A DNA stretch of 64,000 nucleotides from Lachnospiraceae bacterium (lineage in GTDB: Bacteria; Bacillota; Clostridia; Lachnospirales; Lachnospiraceae), in NCBI GenBank assembly GCA_017457865.1, contig JAFTGN010000101.1, positions 1 to 64,000 on the forward strand, read 5' to 3'. Every line of letters starts with the position of its first letter. Within the stretch, counting starts at the first letter, position 1. A program made the translations under genes and the position numbers. The notes beneath the pieces were generated by a model. It worked only from the letters and a program-made list of their open reading frames with translations. It was not told the DNA's origin and searched no databases. Positions 53,550-62,895 of this stretch are shown piece by piece.

Positions 53550-54782
53550 TTATTTTGTAATTACAAATCCCGCATAAGCAGATTCCAGTCCATGTTCTGT
53601 AGAATCCAGACCTTCTACTTCTTCGAACTCTTCTACTCTCAGTCCGATGGTCTTCTTGAGAATCAGGAATGCAATGGTAATGGTAATGGCAGTCCATGCA
53701 ACGACCGTTACCAACCCTGTCAGCTGAATCCCCAGCAGCTTGAAACCACCGCCATAGAACAAACCAGTCAATTCGCTTTCTGGTGCGGAAGTCGTTGCAA
53801 ATAAACCAACCGCAATGGTTCCCCAGATACCGTTGACACAGTGTACCCCAACAGCACCAACCGGATCATCAATATGCAGTACATTGTCTAACAGCCATAC
53901 ACCAAAGTATACCAGCAGACCTGCCACAGCGCCGATCACCATGGCACCAAACGCATCTGTCACATCACAAGGTGCAGTAATTGCCACCAGACCTGCCAAA
54001 GACGCATTCAGACACATGGATACATCCGGCTTGCCGTTCTTCACCCAGGTAAAGACCATGCAGACAAAAGTTGCAATCGCCGGTGCAATGGTGGTAGTTA
54101 CGAAGATAGATGCCAACTGGTCACTTGTCACTGCTGCTGCACCGTTAAATCCGTACCAGCCAAACCACAGAATGAATACACCAAGTGCACCAAATGAAAT
54201 AGAGTGTCCTGGAATGGCGTTTGGTGTTACCTTTCCATTCTTCTTAGAGAACTTTCCAATACGAGGACCAACCAGTGCCGCGCCAATCAATGCAGAAACA
54301 CCGCCAACGGTATGAATGGCACAAGAACCTGCAAAATCATGGAATCCCATCTGCGCCAGCCAGCCACCTCCCCAAATCCAATGTGCTTCAATTGGATAAA
54401 TGACTGCGGAAATGACTGCGGAATAAATACAGTAAGATAAAAACTTGGTTCTTTCTGCCATTGCACCGGATACGATGGTAGCGGTGGTTGCACAGAATAC
54501 AAGATTAAATACAAATCCAGACCAGTCAAATCCACTATAGTCTGTAAAAATAGAAAGACTCAGCTTTCCACAAAAACCTGCCACATCTGTGCCCAGTAAG
54601 AGATGATAACCAAGGAAAATAAATACCACCGTACCAATACAGAAGTCCATCAGATTCTTCATAATAATGTTACCGGTATTCTTGGCTCTGGTAAAACCAG
54701 CCTCTACCATCGCAAAACCACACTGCATAAAAAATACCAATGCAGCACCAATCAGAAACCATACGCTAAATACAGAATCCAT
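53550..54782 (-). CDS. amt: Ammonium transporter Amt
   Basis: A 410-residue protein with 11 transmembrane helices. Family motifs: FFMQCGFAMVEAGFTRAKNTGNI (two pieces), FDWSGFVFNLVFCATTATIVSGAMAER (two pieces), the signature DFAGSCAIHTVGGVSALIGA with one pore histidine, and GVHCVNGIWGT with another. It moves ammonium inward and is usually controlled by a GlnK protein; no glnK gene lies next to it. The gene has its own promoter and a hairpin leader. GAGGAGG precedes the ATG. Confidence 0.94.
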   Translation of the reverse strand: MDSVFSVWFLIGAALVFFMQCGFAMVEAGFTRAKNTGNIIMKNLMDFCIGTVVFIFLGYHLLLGTDVAGFCGKLSLSIFTDYSGFDWSGFVFNLVFCATTATIVSGAMAERTKFLSYCIYSAVISAVIYPIEAHWIWGGGWLAQMGFHDFAGSCAIHTVGGVSALIGAALVGPRIGKFSKKNGKVTPNAIPGHSISFGALGVFILWFGWYGFNGAAAVTSDQLASIFVTTTIAPAIATFVCMVFTWVKNGKPDVSMCLNASLAGLVAITAPCDVTDAFGAMVIGAVAGLLVYFGVWLLDNVLHIDDPVGAVGVHCVNGIWGTIAVGLFATTSAPESELTGLFYGGGFKLLGIQLTGLVTVVAWTAITITIAFLILKKTIGLRVEEFEEVEGLDSTEHGLESAYAGFVITK

Positions 54783-54934
54783 ACTCAGTTCCTCCTCGTC
54801 AAAAAAACTAGTGCATATCGATAGCCTTATGTAAGTAAATTTTTATGCAACAAACTATTAGAACAAGTTATTACATAAAAAGAAAAGCGCCGCACCAGAC
54901 CACTTTTGTGACTGGTTACAGCGCCTTTGCTATA
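54783..54934 (-). promoter_or_regulatory. amt leader with promoter-proximal terminator-like hairpin
   Basis: The inferred transcript begins near 54934. Within six nt a hairpin starts: on the minus strand AAAGGCGC (54921-54928) and ACCAG pair with CTGGT and GCGCTTT, with a bulged G, an internal loop, and an inner CAC-AAAA-GTG stem. A U-rich run CTTTTCTTTTT (54877-54887) follows. About 95 nt of AT-rich leader remain before the ribosome site. This looks like a transcription attenuator. The inner tetraloop does not match the ANTAR hexaloop rule as I know it. The rest of the 316-bp gap up to the protease gene is AT-rich with nothing further recognised. Confidence 0.55.
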
Positions 54935-54940
54935 GTCCAT

Positions 54941-54969
54941 ATTTTAGAACTGTTTTTTTCTTTTGTCAA
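54941..54969 (-). promoter_or_regulatory. Promoter of amt
   Basis: TTGACA (54964-54969) and TAAAAT (54941-54946) on the minus strand, 17 nt apart. Confidence 0.82.
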
Positions 54970-55098
54970 CGGAAATTATAAAGAAAAAATAAATTTTCTG
55001 TTTTGTGAAATCTATTTCCTTCTTTTCCTTTGCTTTTGTGCATTTTTCTCATAACGAATTCCCACCACTTAAAACCAGTCCAATGATACCATACCACA

Positions 55099-56820
55099 TC
55101 ATATGATGGTCAGCACTTCAAAAGTACGATACAGATCCAATGCGCCATATCCCCATTCCTGATTGGGGTATGCTCTGCCGGCACTGCGTTGTGCCCCCCG
55201 CACCAGATAAGCAGATGCCTCCACCGTATTCATATTGATGGAATTGTACCGGATCACCGCCCATTCTAACAACAGCGCACAGGCGCCTGCCATCAGTGCA
55301 GTGGCGATACTGGTACCGGTCTGGTATCCGTAGAATCCTGCCGGTTCTACTCCATATACCTCTACTGCCGGTGCTACCATGGTAGGTTTCACAATCCCAA
55401 ATACATTAAATCCTCTTCCGGAATTCAGATAGATGCTCCTGTCCCGATGCTGGTATCCTCCTACCGTCAGCACACGCACTGCATTGCCCGGCTCCGTCAC
55501 CGTCACATCCGGCCAGGGACGCAAAAACACCGTATTGCCTCTCAAAAAATCCTGAATGGGAATCCACATATGAAAATCCCCTTCTGTCCCTAACCGCTGT
55601 TCCACCTGAATCTGCCAGATGCCCGGTGTGGGACTTCGAAACCGAAACTGTACCATAAAGACCCCAGACCTGTCTTCTGCCACTTCATAATCCACGGCCA
55701 CCACCGTATCTTCAAATACAAAATTCAAAATCTGGCTGCTGCCCTGCCGCCCCGGCAGTTTGGGCACGGTTTCTCCGGTGGGAGATTGCAGGGTAATTTG
55801 ATAAATCTCTGTAGACTGTGCCCAAAACTCCATGGTAAATCCTGTTTCCATAGGGTCTACCCGCAGTTCCACTACATCACGAGACACACCTAAATTCAAC
55901 TTTCCGTAGTAATGACTGCTTCTGCCGCCCTCATTTCCGGCACAGGCACAGATGATCCGCTGGGGCAGTCCGGCAATCTCCGTCAGCATCTCCGCCAATG
56001 GACTGGTTCCGGCATGCTGCCCCTGATTGCTGCCCAGTCCAATACACAACACAAGGGGCTGTTTCCTTCTTTGCGCCAGCTGCTGCAAAAACATCACCCC
56101 TGCCATAATGTCGTTTTCCTGATAAGCCGGCACATCCTCCGGAATCTGAAAATACGTACGCAGATAGGACTTTGCCTGTTTCAGTTTCACCACTGCCAGA
56201 TCCGCCTCCGGTGCTGCACCAATGAAATCTGCCCGTGCATCCTCCCCTCCTGCTGCCACTGATGCCAGAAATGTACCATGTCCCAGTTCATCTCCCGGCA
56301 CATCCTGCAATCCTTCCAATGCAGCATTGAGTTCCTCTGCCTGATATAATGTTCCATAGTAAAACCCTTCCGGCGGGTTGATTCCCTCTCCGGCCTGATC
56401 CCACAACGCCACGATTCTGGTTCTGCCGGAAGTTCTTCGAAAAACAGGCAGACTCCAGTCAATGCCAGTATCCACAAATCCAATGAGCACTCCGCTTCCG
56501 GACAGGGATAAGGCAGGCTGATTCTGCACATCCGTAATCCTGGACTGCTCCAGTGCGCTCCGATCCATCAGTCCATACAACTTTGGAAAGGAATAGTAAT
56601 CCACTTTGCGCAGAGCAGAACCTGCCAGCAGAAAAAACGCATCTGTACCCCCAGGCTGACCACGATACAATTCTGCCAAAGGAATATATTCTGTCCGAAA
56701 GGCCTCATTTAACGGCTGGATGCAGGCTGCCTCTATGAATATATCATTGCTTTCCACTGCCGCATTCTGCACAATAAAATCTGCATAGTCTTCCGATAAA
56801 ATGATTTCATTACAATCCAT
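55099..56820 (-). CDS. Csp-like subtilisin-family serine protease (S8)
   Basis: A 573-residue subtilase without signal peptide. The triad is intact: aspartate in IGFVDTGIDW, histidine in DELGHGTFLASVAAG, serine in YQTGTSIATALMAGA. A long insertion between the histidine and serine regions (about 300-460) has the beta-rich, jelly-roll-like pattern of CspA/CspB proteins. Those proteases act in clostridial spore germination, cleaving the cortex-lytic zymogen SleC. Many Lachnospiraceae have several such genes with other or unknown roles, so germination is only a possibility. A short N-terminal prodomain (about 1-85) is likely autoprocessed. GGAG stands 6 nt before the ATG. Confidence 0.85.
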   Translation of the reverse strand: MDCNEIILSEDYADFIVQNAAVESNDIFIEAACIQPLNEAFRTEYIPLAELYRGQPGGTDAFFLLAGSALRKVDYYSFPKLYGLMDRSALEQSRITDVQNQPALSLSGSGVLIGFVDTGIDWSLPVFRRTSGRTRIVALWDQAGEGINPPEGFYYGTLYQAEELNAALEGLQDVPGDELGHGTFLASVAAGGEDARADFIGAAPEADLAVVKLKQAKSYLRTYFQIPEDVPAYQENDIMAGVMFLQQLAQRRKQPLVLCIGLGSNQGQHAGTSPLAEMLTEIAGLPQRIICACAGNEGGRSSHYYGKLNLGVSRDVVELRVDPMETGFTMEFWAQSTEIYQITLQSPTGETVPKLPGRQGSSQILNFVFEDTVVAVDYEVAEDRSGVFMVQFRFRSPTPGIWQIQVEQRLGTEGDFHMWIPIQDFLRGNTVFLRPWPDVTVTEPGNAVRVLTVGGYQHRDRSIYLNSGRGFNVFGIVKPTMVAPAVEVYGVEPAGFYGYQTGTSIATALMAGACALLLEWAVIRYNSINMNTVEASAYLVRGAQRSAGRAYPNQEWGYGALDLYRTFEVLTII

Positions 56821-56885
56821 CTGAATCTCCTGTGAACCCTGATGTACTATCCTATGAAATTACCGAAAAAACTATGCAGATCTAT

Positions 56886-58634
56886 TTACACCAGATTCCA
56901 ACCACTGGCTTTCTGTCTGATGTCTACAAACTCTTTGTAAATACCGTCCTGTGCCATCAGCTGGTCATGGGTTCCCTTCTGGGCAATTTTTCCATCCGAA
57001 ATGACCAGAATCTGATCTGCAAAACGGATGGTGTTCAGCCTGTGAGCGATGACCAGCAAGGTCTTCCCCTTTACCAGTTCATTGATGGCTTCCTGGATAT
57101 AACTTTCATTGTCTGTATCCACACTGGCAGTTGCCTCATCCAAAATGACCACCGGCGCATCCTTCAAAATACATCTGGCAATGGAGATTCGCTGTTTTTC
57201 TCCACCGGATAATGTGGCACCGCCTTCTCCTACCCTGGTCTCAAATCCGTCCGGCAGCGCCATAATAAAGTCATAGCATCTTGCCTTCCTGGCCGCTTCA
57301 TACACTTCTTCTTTTGTAGCGTCTGGTTTTCCCATGCTGATGTTATTGTAGATCGTATCCTGGAACAGATACACCCTCTGGAACACCATACTGATCTGAT
57401 CCATCAATTCAGACAGCGGAATATCCTTGACATCCACCCCTCTGAATGTGACTGTCCCCTTCTGCACATCCCAGAATCTGGCAATCAGACTGGCAATGGT
57501 AGATTTGCCACCACCGGAAGGACCTACCAATGCGGTCATGGAGTTCTTTGGTACCGTAAAGCTGATGTCATGGAGCACCTCTTTCTCCTGATACCCAAAT
57601 CCCACATGAGAAAATGCCAGTTCCGGCTCCTGTGCCTTTGGTGCTGGTACTTTCTTTGTACCCTGATCCGGCAGTTCCGGCTCCTCTAATACCTGCTCGA
57701 TTCGATCCAGAGCAGCATTCATAACAGTCAGTCTGGAACTTTCTCCATATAATGCCTTCAATGGGCCAAACAGATCAAAGACAAACAGCAATACCCCGCA
57801 CAGATATGCCAGAGACAGCCCTCCCTGTTGCTGCTGGTACACAGACAGACCAAAGATTGCCGCCACACCCACTGCATATAAAATATTCAGATTCTGGGTC
57901 CATGGCGCCATTTTCCGTTCAAATCCAATGGAAGTATCTTTGGAACGGTTGAAATTGTTTGTCAATTCTTCCGACTTTTCTCCTAGCAAATTATAGCTTT
58001 TGATCACACCGATGCCTTCGGTAAAAGACAGCACTGCATCGGTCAGATGCTCACTCTGCTCCTGTCTGCCTTCTGCTTCTGTCAAAGACAGTTTGTTCAT
58101 CTTCTCAGCAATCATGGTCGCCACAATGACCACCACCAACGCCACCAGACCTAACTGCCAGTGGAGCCAGAACAGGAAGCATACCAGCAAAATGGTAGAC
58201 AGGCAGTAACTCATCATATTGGCCAGTGTGCTCATGGCCACTTCTTCTACAAAGACCATATCGGTGCTCAAAACAGAACTAATTTTACCAATATTGCCAG
58301 CAGTAAAATACCCCATCGGCAGCTTTCTCAAATGTCCACCTAATTCCAATCGTTTTTCCGCAAACATCATGTAACCTGCTCCGCTTTGCAGACGGTCACT
58401 GCAAAAATGCACCAATGCCTGTAACACCACAGTTCCCACCAGACCCACGCCGGTATACAGACAAGTCTTTCCCGTCAATGTCTGTTCATAAAATCCATTT
58501 AAGATCAAAAAGGCAAATACAATCGGCATCTTGGATAAAATAGATTCGACCACTGCACACACAAAGGCAGCCTGAATCCTTCCCTTAAATTGACCGGAGA
58601 GGTGTAATATTCTCTGTATCATTTTCAGTATCAT
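56886..58634 (-). CDS. Exporter-fold ABC transporter, fused membrane and ATPase domains (YbtP/Q-like) 2
   Basis: A 582-residue half-transporter: six helices (about 1-300) and a nucleotide-binding domain (about 345-582). Walker A is GPSGGGKST, signature LSGGEKQRIS, Walker B VVILDEATASVD, H-loop IAHRLNTI; the site is intact. Half transporters of this shape located next to siderophore or ECF genes (YbtP/YbtQ, IrtA/IrtB) act as importers, despite the exporter fold; this is inferred from context. The ATG at 58634 overlaps the stop of the sister gene as ATGA and has GGAGG 7 nt before it. It is the last gene of the cluster. Confidence 0.85.
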   Translation of the reverse strand: MILKMIQRILHLSGQFKGRIQAAFVCAVVESILSKMPIVFAFLILNGFYEQTLTGKTCLYTGVGLVGTVVLQALVHFCSDRLQSGAGYMMFAEKRLELGGHLRKLPMGYFTAGNIGKISSVLSTDMVFVEEVAMSTLANMMSYCLSTILLVCFLFWLHWQLGLVALVVVIVATMIAEKMNKLSLTEAEGRQEQSEHLTDAVLSFTEGIGVIKSYNLLGEKSEELTNNFNRSKDTSIGFERKMAPWTQNLNILYAVGVAAIFGLSVYQQQQGGLSLAYLCGVLLFVFDLFGPLKALYGESSRLTVMNAALDRIEQVLEEPELPDQGTKKVPAPKAQEPELAFSHVGFGYQEKEVLHDISFTVPKNSMTALVGPSGGGKSTIASLIARFWDVQKGTVTFRGVDVKDIPLSELMDQISMVFQRVYLFQDTIYNNISMGKPDATKEEVYEAARKARCYDFIMALPDGFETRVGEGGATLSGGEKQRISIARCILKDAPVVILDEATASVDTDNESYIQEAINELVKGKTLLVIAHRLNTIRFADQILVISDGKIAQKGTHDQLMAQDGIYKEFVDIRQKASGWNLV

Positions 58635-60412
58635 CTTCTTCCCTCCTTGTCTGCGCCTACCTTCCACTCAGCGCTGTTGGTATGGGCTTTCCACAACTTC
58701 TGATATGCCCCACAACTCTGTAACAATGTGTCGTGTGTTCCGGCTGCCACCAGATTTCCCTGATCCATCACCAGAATCTGGTCTGCATGCATAATGGACG
58801 GCAGCTTATGAGCAATGACAAACAACGTTTTCTCCTTTACCAGTTCCGAAATGGCTGCTTCCATTTTTTCTTCGTTTTCCGGATCAGCAAATGCAGTGGC
58901 CTCATCTAATACTACAATCGGCGCATTCTTCAAAATGGCACGTGCCAGAGAAATACGTTGTCTCTGTCCTCCTGACAGCATCTTTCCCGCATCTCCTGCC
59001 ATAGAATGGATGCCCTGCGGCAATTTTTCAATGAATTCCAGACACTGGGCTTTCTTGGCTGCTTCTAACACTTCTGCATCTGTGGCATCCGGCTTTCCAA
59101 GGCGGATATTCTCCAAAATAGAAGTGTTAAATAAATACTGATCCTGTGCCACATAAGAAATCTGGTCATTTAAAGCTGCCAGACTCATAGACTGAACATC
59201 CTGACCACCCAACAAGATTCTGCCGGATGCCGCATCATAGTAGTGAATCAGCAATTTTGCCAGAGTACTTTTCCCGGAACCGGACTCTCCCACTAATGCA
59301 GTCTTCTGTCCTGCCTTTGCTGTGAAGCTGACATCATGAATGATTTCTTTACAAACCGGTTCCTGCCCAGGTGCGGCAGGCGGGGTTGTATATCCAAACC
59401 TTACATGTTCAAATGTAATAGAGTGATCTGCTCCATGGAATCCATCTTTGGTCTGTTTCAACGGCTCAGCACTTAAAATCTGTTCCAACGCCCCGATCTT
59501 GTAATTGAGCTGAGGCAGAGTAGGCAAAAATCCCAGCGCCTTTAACAACGGAATGCCGATACTCAGTGCCAGACACAAAATCAAAATAAAATGAGGCAGT
59601 GTGGACCATCCCTTTAATACAAACCATCCACCCAAAGGCAGTGTCAAAATAATGGTACATGGCAGCAGACTGTTATAAATCGCCATCCATGGCCAGCAGG
59701 CTTTGTACCAGTTCAGTGTAAAGTCTCTGTAATTGGTAATATCCTGTTTGAGACGTTCATAAGACTCCCCATCTTTATTGAACACTTTGACTACTTCCAT
59801 TCCATTGATATACTCAATGATCGTGTTATTCATCACCTGGCTGGACTGATAGTACGCCCCCATCTGCTTCATTCCCACAGAATACATGGTCATCATTGCC
59901 ACAAAGCTGAGGGGAATGGACGCCAGTGACAACAGTGCCAGCTTCCAGTCAATGAGAAACATGGCAATCAGCACCACAAGAGGCACCATCAGATTGGCAA
60001 TGCCCTCTGGCAGGGAATGGGCAAGCAGTAATTCCAAACTGTCCACATCATCCACAAATAACTTCTTAATGGTACCAGTTCCCTTCTCCTCAATTACACC
60101 AAGGGGCAAATCCTCAAACCGCTTCTGCAATGCCACACGCAGACGGAGCAGAGTATGATACGCAGTATGATGAGATACATCCAATCCCACACGATATAAT
60201 ACTGCCTGTAAAATCAGCATGATCAGTACTCCTGCCACACGAAGCAGCACATATCCTGCCCCGATGCTTTCACCTGCTACAAGGGGTGCCAGGATCTGGT
60301 ATACCAACAAAAATGGCAGTACTCCCATCAGCACACTGCACAGCAAAATCACCGTTGCCTTGTAGATGCCTGACTTGTGAGGACCTGCATATTCAAAAAT
60401 CTTCTGAAACAT
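58631..60412 (-). CDS. Exporter-fold ABC transporter, fused membrane and ATPase domains (YbtP/Q-like) 1
   Basis: A 593-residue half-transporter with six helices and a nucleotide-binding domain (about 330-593). Walker A is GESGSGKST, signature LSGGQRQRIS, Walker B IVVLDEATAFAD, H-loop IAHKLPSI. Together with the next gene it forms a heterodimer; both ATP sites appear complete. The ATG at 60412 has AAGGAGG 7 nt before it; an in-frame extension from 60445 is not supported. A structured intergenic element lies between it and the ecfA gene. Confidence 0.85.
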   Translation of the reverse strand: MFQKIFEYAGPHKSGIYKATVILLCSVLMGVLPFLLVYQILAPLVAGESIGAGYVLLRVAGVLIMLILQAVLYRVGLDVSHHTAYHTLLRLRVALQKRFEDLPLGVIEEKGTGTIKKLFVDDVDSLELLLAHSLPEGIANLMVPLVVLIAMFLIDWKLALLSLASIPLSFVAMMTMYSVGMKQMGAYYQSSQVMNNTIIEYINGMEVVKVFNKDGESYERLKQDITNYRDFTLNWYKACWPWMAIYNSLLPCTIILTLPLGGWFVLKGWSTLPHFILILCLALSIGIPLLKALGFLPTLPQLNYKIGALEQILSAEPLKQTKDGFHGADHSITFEHVRFGYTTPPAAPGQEPVCKEIIHDVSFTAKAGQKTALVGESGSGKSTLAKLLIHYYDAASGRILLGGQDVQSMSLAALNDQISYVAQDQYLFNTSILENIRLGKPDATDAEVLEAAKKAQCLEFIEKLPQGIHSMAGDAGKMLSGGQRQRISLARAILKNAPIVVLDEATAFADPENEEKMEAAISELVKEKTLFVIAHKLPSIMHADQILVMDQGNLVAAGTHDTLLQSCGAYQKLWKAHTNSAEWKVGADKEGRR

Positions 60413-60438
60413 TTTCTGACCTCCTTTTGTTTCATGAC

Positions 60439-60541
60439 CAGACAATCACAAACCCGATTCACACGTCGAAGACCATGGCGGCATACGCAACATGTCTTGC
60501 CATTTCCTTATATACGAATCAAACAGGTTTGTAATTGTCTG
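60439..60541 (-). ncRNA. Structured intergenic RNA element between ecfA and ABC genes
   Basis: On the minus strand CAGACAATTACAAACCTG (from 60541) pairs over all 18 bases with CGGGTTTGTGATTGTCTG (to 60439), using two G-U pairs; in plus-strand RNA those pairs would be A-C mismatches. The enclosed 67 nt contain further complements: GATTC/GAATC just inside, and AAGAC-ATG with CAT-G-GTCTT. The element begins at the ecfA stop and ends next to the ribosome site of the following gene. No U-run follows, so it is not a simple terminator. No known riboswitch class was recognised. Confidence 0.5.
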
Positions 60542-60543
60542 AT

Positions 60544-62022
60544 TTACTTTTCTGTGAGTTCATCTATCAACTCGTCTATTACTTCTTCTGTACGGTATAG
60601 ATGGTATGTACGCTGGTGACGATCCAGTTTGAGTATTTTTGTGCATGTTCTTGCAAGAAACTCAAAGTCATGAGAGATCACAAAAATCACACCACCTTTT
60701 TCTGCCAGTACACGGATCAACCCGCTGACCCGCACCATGGAATCGTAATCCAGTCCACTGGTAGGTTCATCGAAATAGAGCATCTGGCTGTTTTTCATCA
60801 GTGCTGCGCCGATGGTCACCCTTTGCTTCTGTCCTCCAGACAGGGATGCCGGATGTCGTTCCCTGTATTCTTTCAGGTTCAGTTCATCCAATGTGCGCAG
60901 GACTTTCTCTCCACCGGCTTCTGCCGGAGTCAACCCCAGTGTCAGTTCTTCTTCTACACTGCTGGCAAACAACTGATAATCTGCATCCTGCATCACCAGA
61001 TAAGATAATTTTCTTCGTTTTCTGGGAGATAGCCTGTTTCCCCGAAACCGAATTTCACCAGTCTTTTCTTTTAACAACCCTGTCAGTACAGACAGCAGTG
61101 TGGTTTTGCCAGCCCCATTATGTCCAATGATCCCGATGATTTCTCCCTCTCCTGCTGTAAAAGAAACATCAGAGAAGATGGGGGTTCGTTTTTCATAGGC
61201 ATATCCCAGTCCACTGACTGTCAGTACCGGCGTATGTGTTCCTTCGGCCTGTGACGGTGACTGGTATTTCCTCAGTTCCCGCTCCGGAAACAGGGTGCGC
61301 ATCCCATACCGGATTCTGGTTTCTTCCTCCAGATTCCAAAATTCTTCTCTTGTAAAAGTACGGACCAGTTCTCCCTGTTCCATCCATGCCACCTGATCAA
61401 TCAGCTCTCGCAGGTAATAAAATCGATGTTCTACCACCACCACGGTCTTTCCTGCGTTTTTCAAAAACTTCATGACTTTGGTCAACCGTCTGGTGGCTTC
61501 ATAATCCAGATTGGCAGAAGGCTCATCAAAAATATACACATCCGGTGTCATGGCATAGACGGAACCAATGGCAATCTGTTGCTTTTCTCCACTGGACAAG
61601 GCGAAAATATTCCGGTTCAGGTATTCTCCCAATTCCAGATCTTGTGCCGTTTTTACCATTCTCCGAATGATTTCTTCTCTGGAATACCCCATATTTTCAC
61701 AACCAAACGCCAACTCTCTTGTGGTATCCGTCATAAAAAACTGGGAACGGGGATCCTGAAAGACAGTTCCAATCTTTCCTGCCATTTCAGAAGGGGGCAT
61801 TTCCACCAGGGAAACACCATTCTGTAACAGTTCTCCTGTCATAGTTCCCGGATAAAAATGCGGAATCAATCCATTCAAAGATCGAATCATCGTGGTCTTT
61901 CCGCAGCCGCTTCTTCCGGTCAACAAAAGGAACGTGCCATCTGGAATGGTCAGATTGACGTGTTTCAGGGAATCTTCCTTCCCTTCCTCATATTGAAATG
62001 AAAAATCCTTAAACTCTATCAC
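60544..62022 (-). CDS. ECF transporter ATPase, two fused nucleotide-binding domains
   Basis: A 492-residue protein with two ABC ATPase domains. First: Walker A GRSGCGKT, signature LSSGEKQQIA, Walker B VYIFDEPSANLD. Second: Walker A GHNGAGKT, signature LSGGQKQRVT, Walker B MLYFDEPTSGLD. It powers an energy-coupling factor importer with the EcfT protein encoded upstream. The start is GTG at 62022, 4 nt after the ecfT stop, with GGAGG 7 nt before it; the in-frame codons upstream lie within ecfT. The A-A fusion suggests a dedicated (group I) module rather than a shared one. Confidence 0.88.
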   Translation of the reverse strand: MIEFKDFSFQYEEGKEDSLKHVNLTIPDGTFLLLTGRSGCGKTTMIRSLNGLIPHFYPGTMTGELLQNGVSLVEMPPSEMAGKIGTVFQDPRSQFFMTDTTRELAFGCENMGYSREEIIRRMVKTAQDLELGEYLNRNIFALSSGEKQQIAIGSVYAMTPDVYIFDEPSANLDYEATRRLTKVMKFLKNAGKTVVVVEHRFYYLRELIDQVAWMEQGELVRTFTREEFWNLEEETRIRYGMRTLFPERELRKYQSPSQAEGTHTPVLTVSGLGYAYEKRTPIFSDVSFTAGEGEIIGIIGHNGAGKTTLLSVLTGLLKEKTGEIRFRGNRLSPRKRRKLSYLVMQDADYQLFASSVEEELTLGLTPAEAGGEKVLRTLDELNLKEYRERHPASLSGGQKQRVTIGAALMKNSQMLYFDEPTSGLDYDSMVRVSGLIRVLAEKGGVIFVISHDFEFLARTCTKILKLDRHQRTYHLYRTEEVIDELIDELTEK

Positions 62023-62026
62023 CTGC

Positions 62027-62797
62027 TTACCTCCATATGACCACTGCACCTACCGCTGTATGATCCAGCACATACAGGGTGAACAACACCAGAAATCCCC
62101 CTGCCGCCACTGCCACTTCTTTCCATCCAAACCGAACCGGTCGAAGAGAATACCGCACATTCTCCCGTTCCAATCCTCTGGTGGTGCCTGAAGCTGCCAG
62201 TTCTTCTGTCACCTTCAGGCAACGCATCAAAAGTGGAACCAGAATATATTCCATGGTGGAAAGGGGATGGAGCAGTTTCTTCCAGAACGTATCCACGATC
62301 CCCCGAATCTTCATGGTATTGCGGATCATGCCATGTTCAATCTTCAGGGTGGGGATATACCGGAACATGACCACAAATGCAATGGTAATCTCTCTGGGAA
62401 ACTTTGCCCGTTCCAGAGATACCATCAGATCATCCATACAAGTGGTTCGCAGCACCCATCTTCCCACCATAATGATGGGAATGAATTTCAGTATCGTTAC
62501 CCCAAACACACTCATGATGACACTTAACCCCGGTATGGTCACATATTTCAAACGTGTATTCAAATATGCCACAACCACATATGCCACCAGCATTTTCACT
62601 GCCCATTTTCCGTCGCCTCCAGCGGCCACCAGAAAACCAAATACCACCATCAGCAGCAGACCGGTTACATCTCCGACGATCATGTAACTGAAAAATCCCA
62701 AAAAGATCAGTAGCAGCAGTTTACAGCGAGGATCCAGATTGGCCGTTCCCGGAAACAGATTTTGCTCTATCTTTTGTTGTATAGACTGTTCTGACAC
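62027..62797 (-). CDS. ECF transporter transmembrane component EcfT (CbiQ family)
   Basis: A 256-residue protein with five or six helices. The ATPase coupling region ELAASGTTRGLERE carries the Ala-x-x-x-Arg-Gly motif of EcfT proteins. It joins the S component to the ATPase. The start is GTG at 62797 with GAGGAGG 5 nt upstream; the frame is open up to 62977 but that part shows no homology and contains a hairpin. It lies between the S component and the fused ATPase. Confidence 0.85.
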   Translation of the reverse strand: MSEQSIQQKIEQNLFPGTANLDPRCKLLLLIFLGFFSYMIVGDVTGLLLMVVFGFLVAAGGDGKWAVKMLVAYVVVAYLNTRLKYVTIPGLSVIMSVFGVTILKFIPIIMVGRWVLRTTCMDDLMVSLERAKFPREITIAFVVMFRYIPTLKIEHGMIRNTMKIRGIVDTFWKKLLHPLSTMEYILVPLLMRCLKVTEELAASGTTRGLERENVRYSLRPVRFGWKEVAVAAGGFLVLFTLYVLDHTAVGAVVIWR

Positions 62798-62815
62798 ATC
62801 TACCTCCTCATGAGA

Positions 62816-62841
62816 AAAGGACTGAATCCCTCCAGTCCTTT
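62816..62841 (-). terminator. Intercistronic hairpin between S and T components
   Basis: AAAGGACTG pairs with CAGTCCTTT (62833-62841 with 62816-62824) around an 8-nt loop, followed on the minus strand by TCTC. The U-run is weak, so it probably tunes the ratio of S to downstream products or stabilises mRNA. Confidence 0.55.
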
Positions 62842-62895
62842 CCACTTCATTTCTATTCGTCACCTTAAAGACACGGAACCGTTTATGTACCTGTA

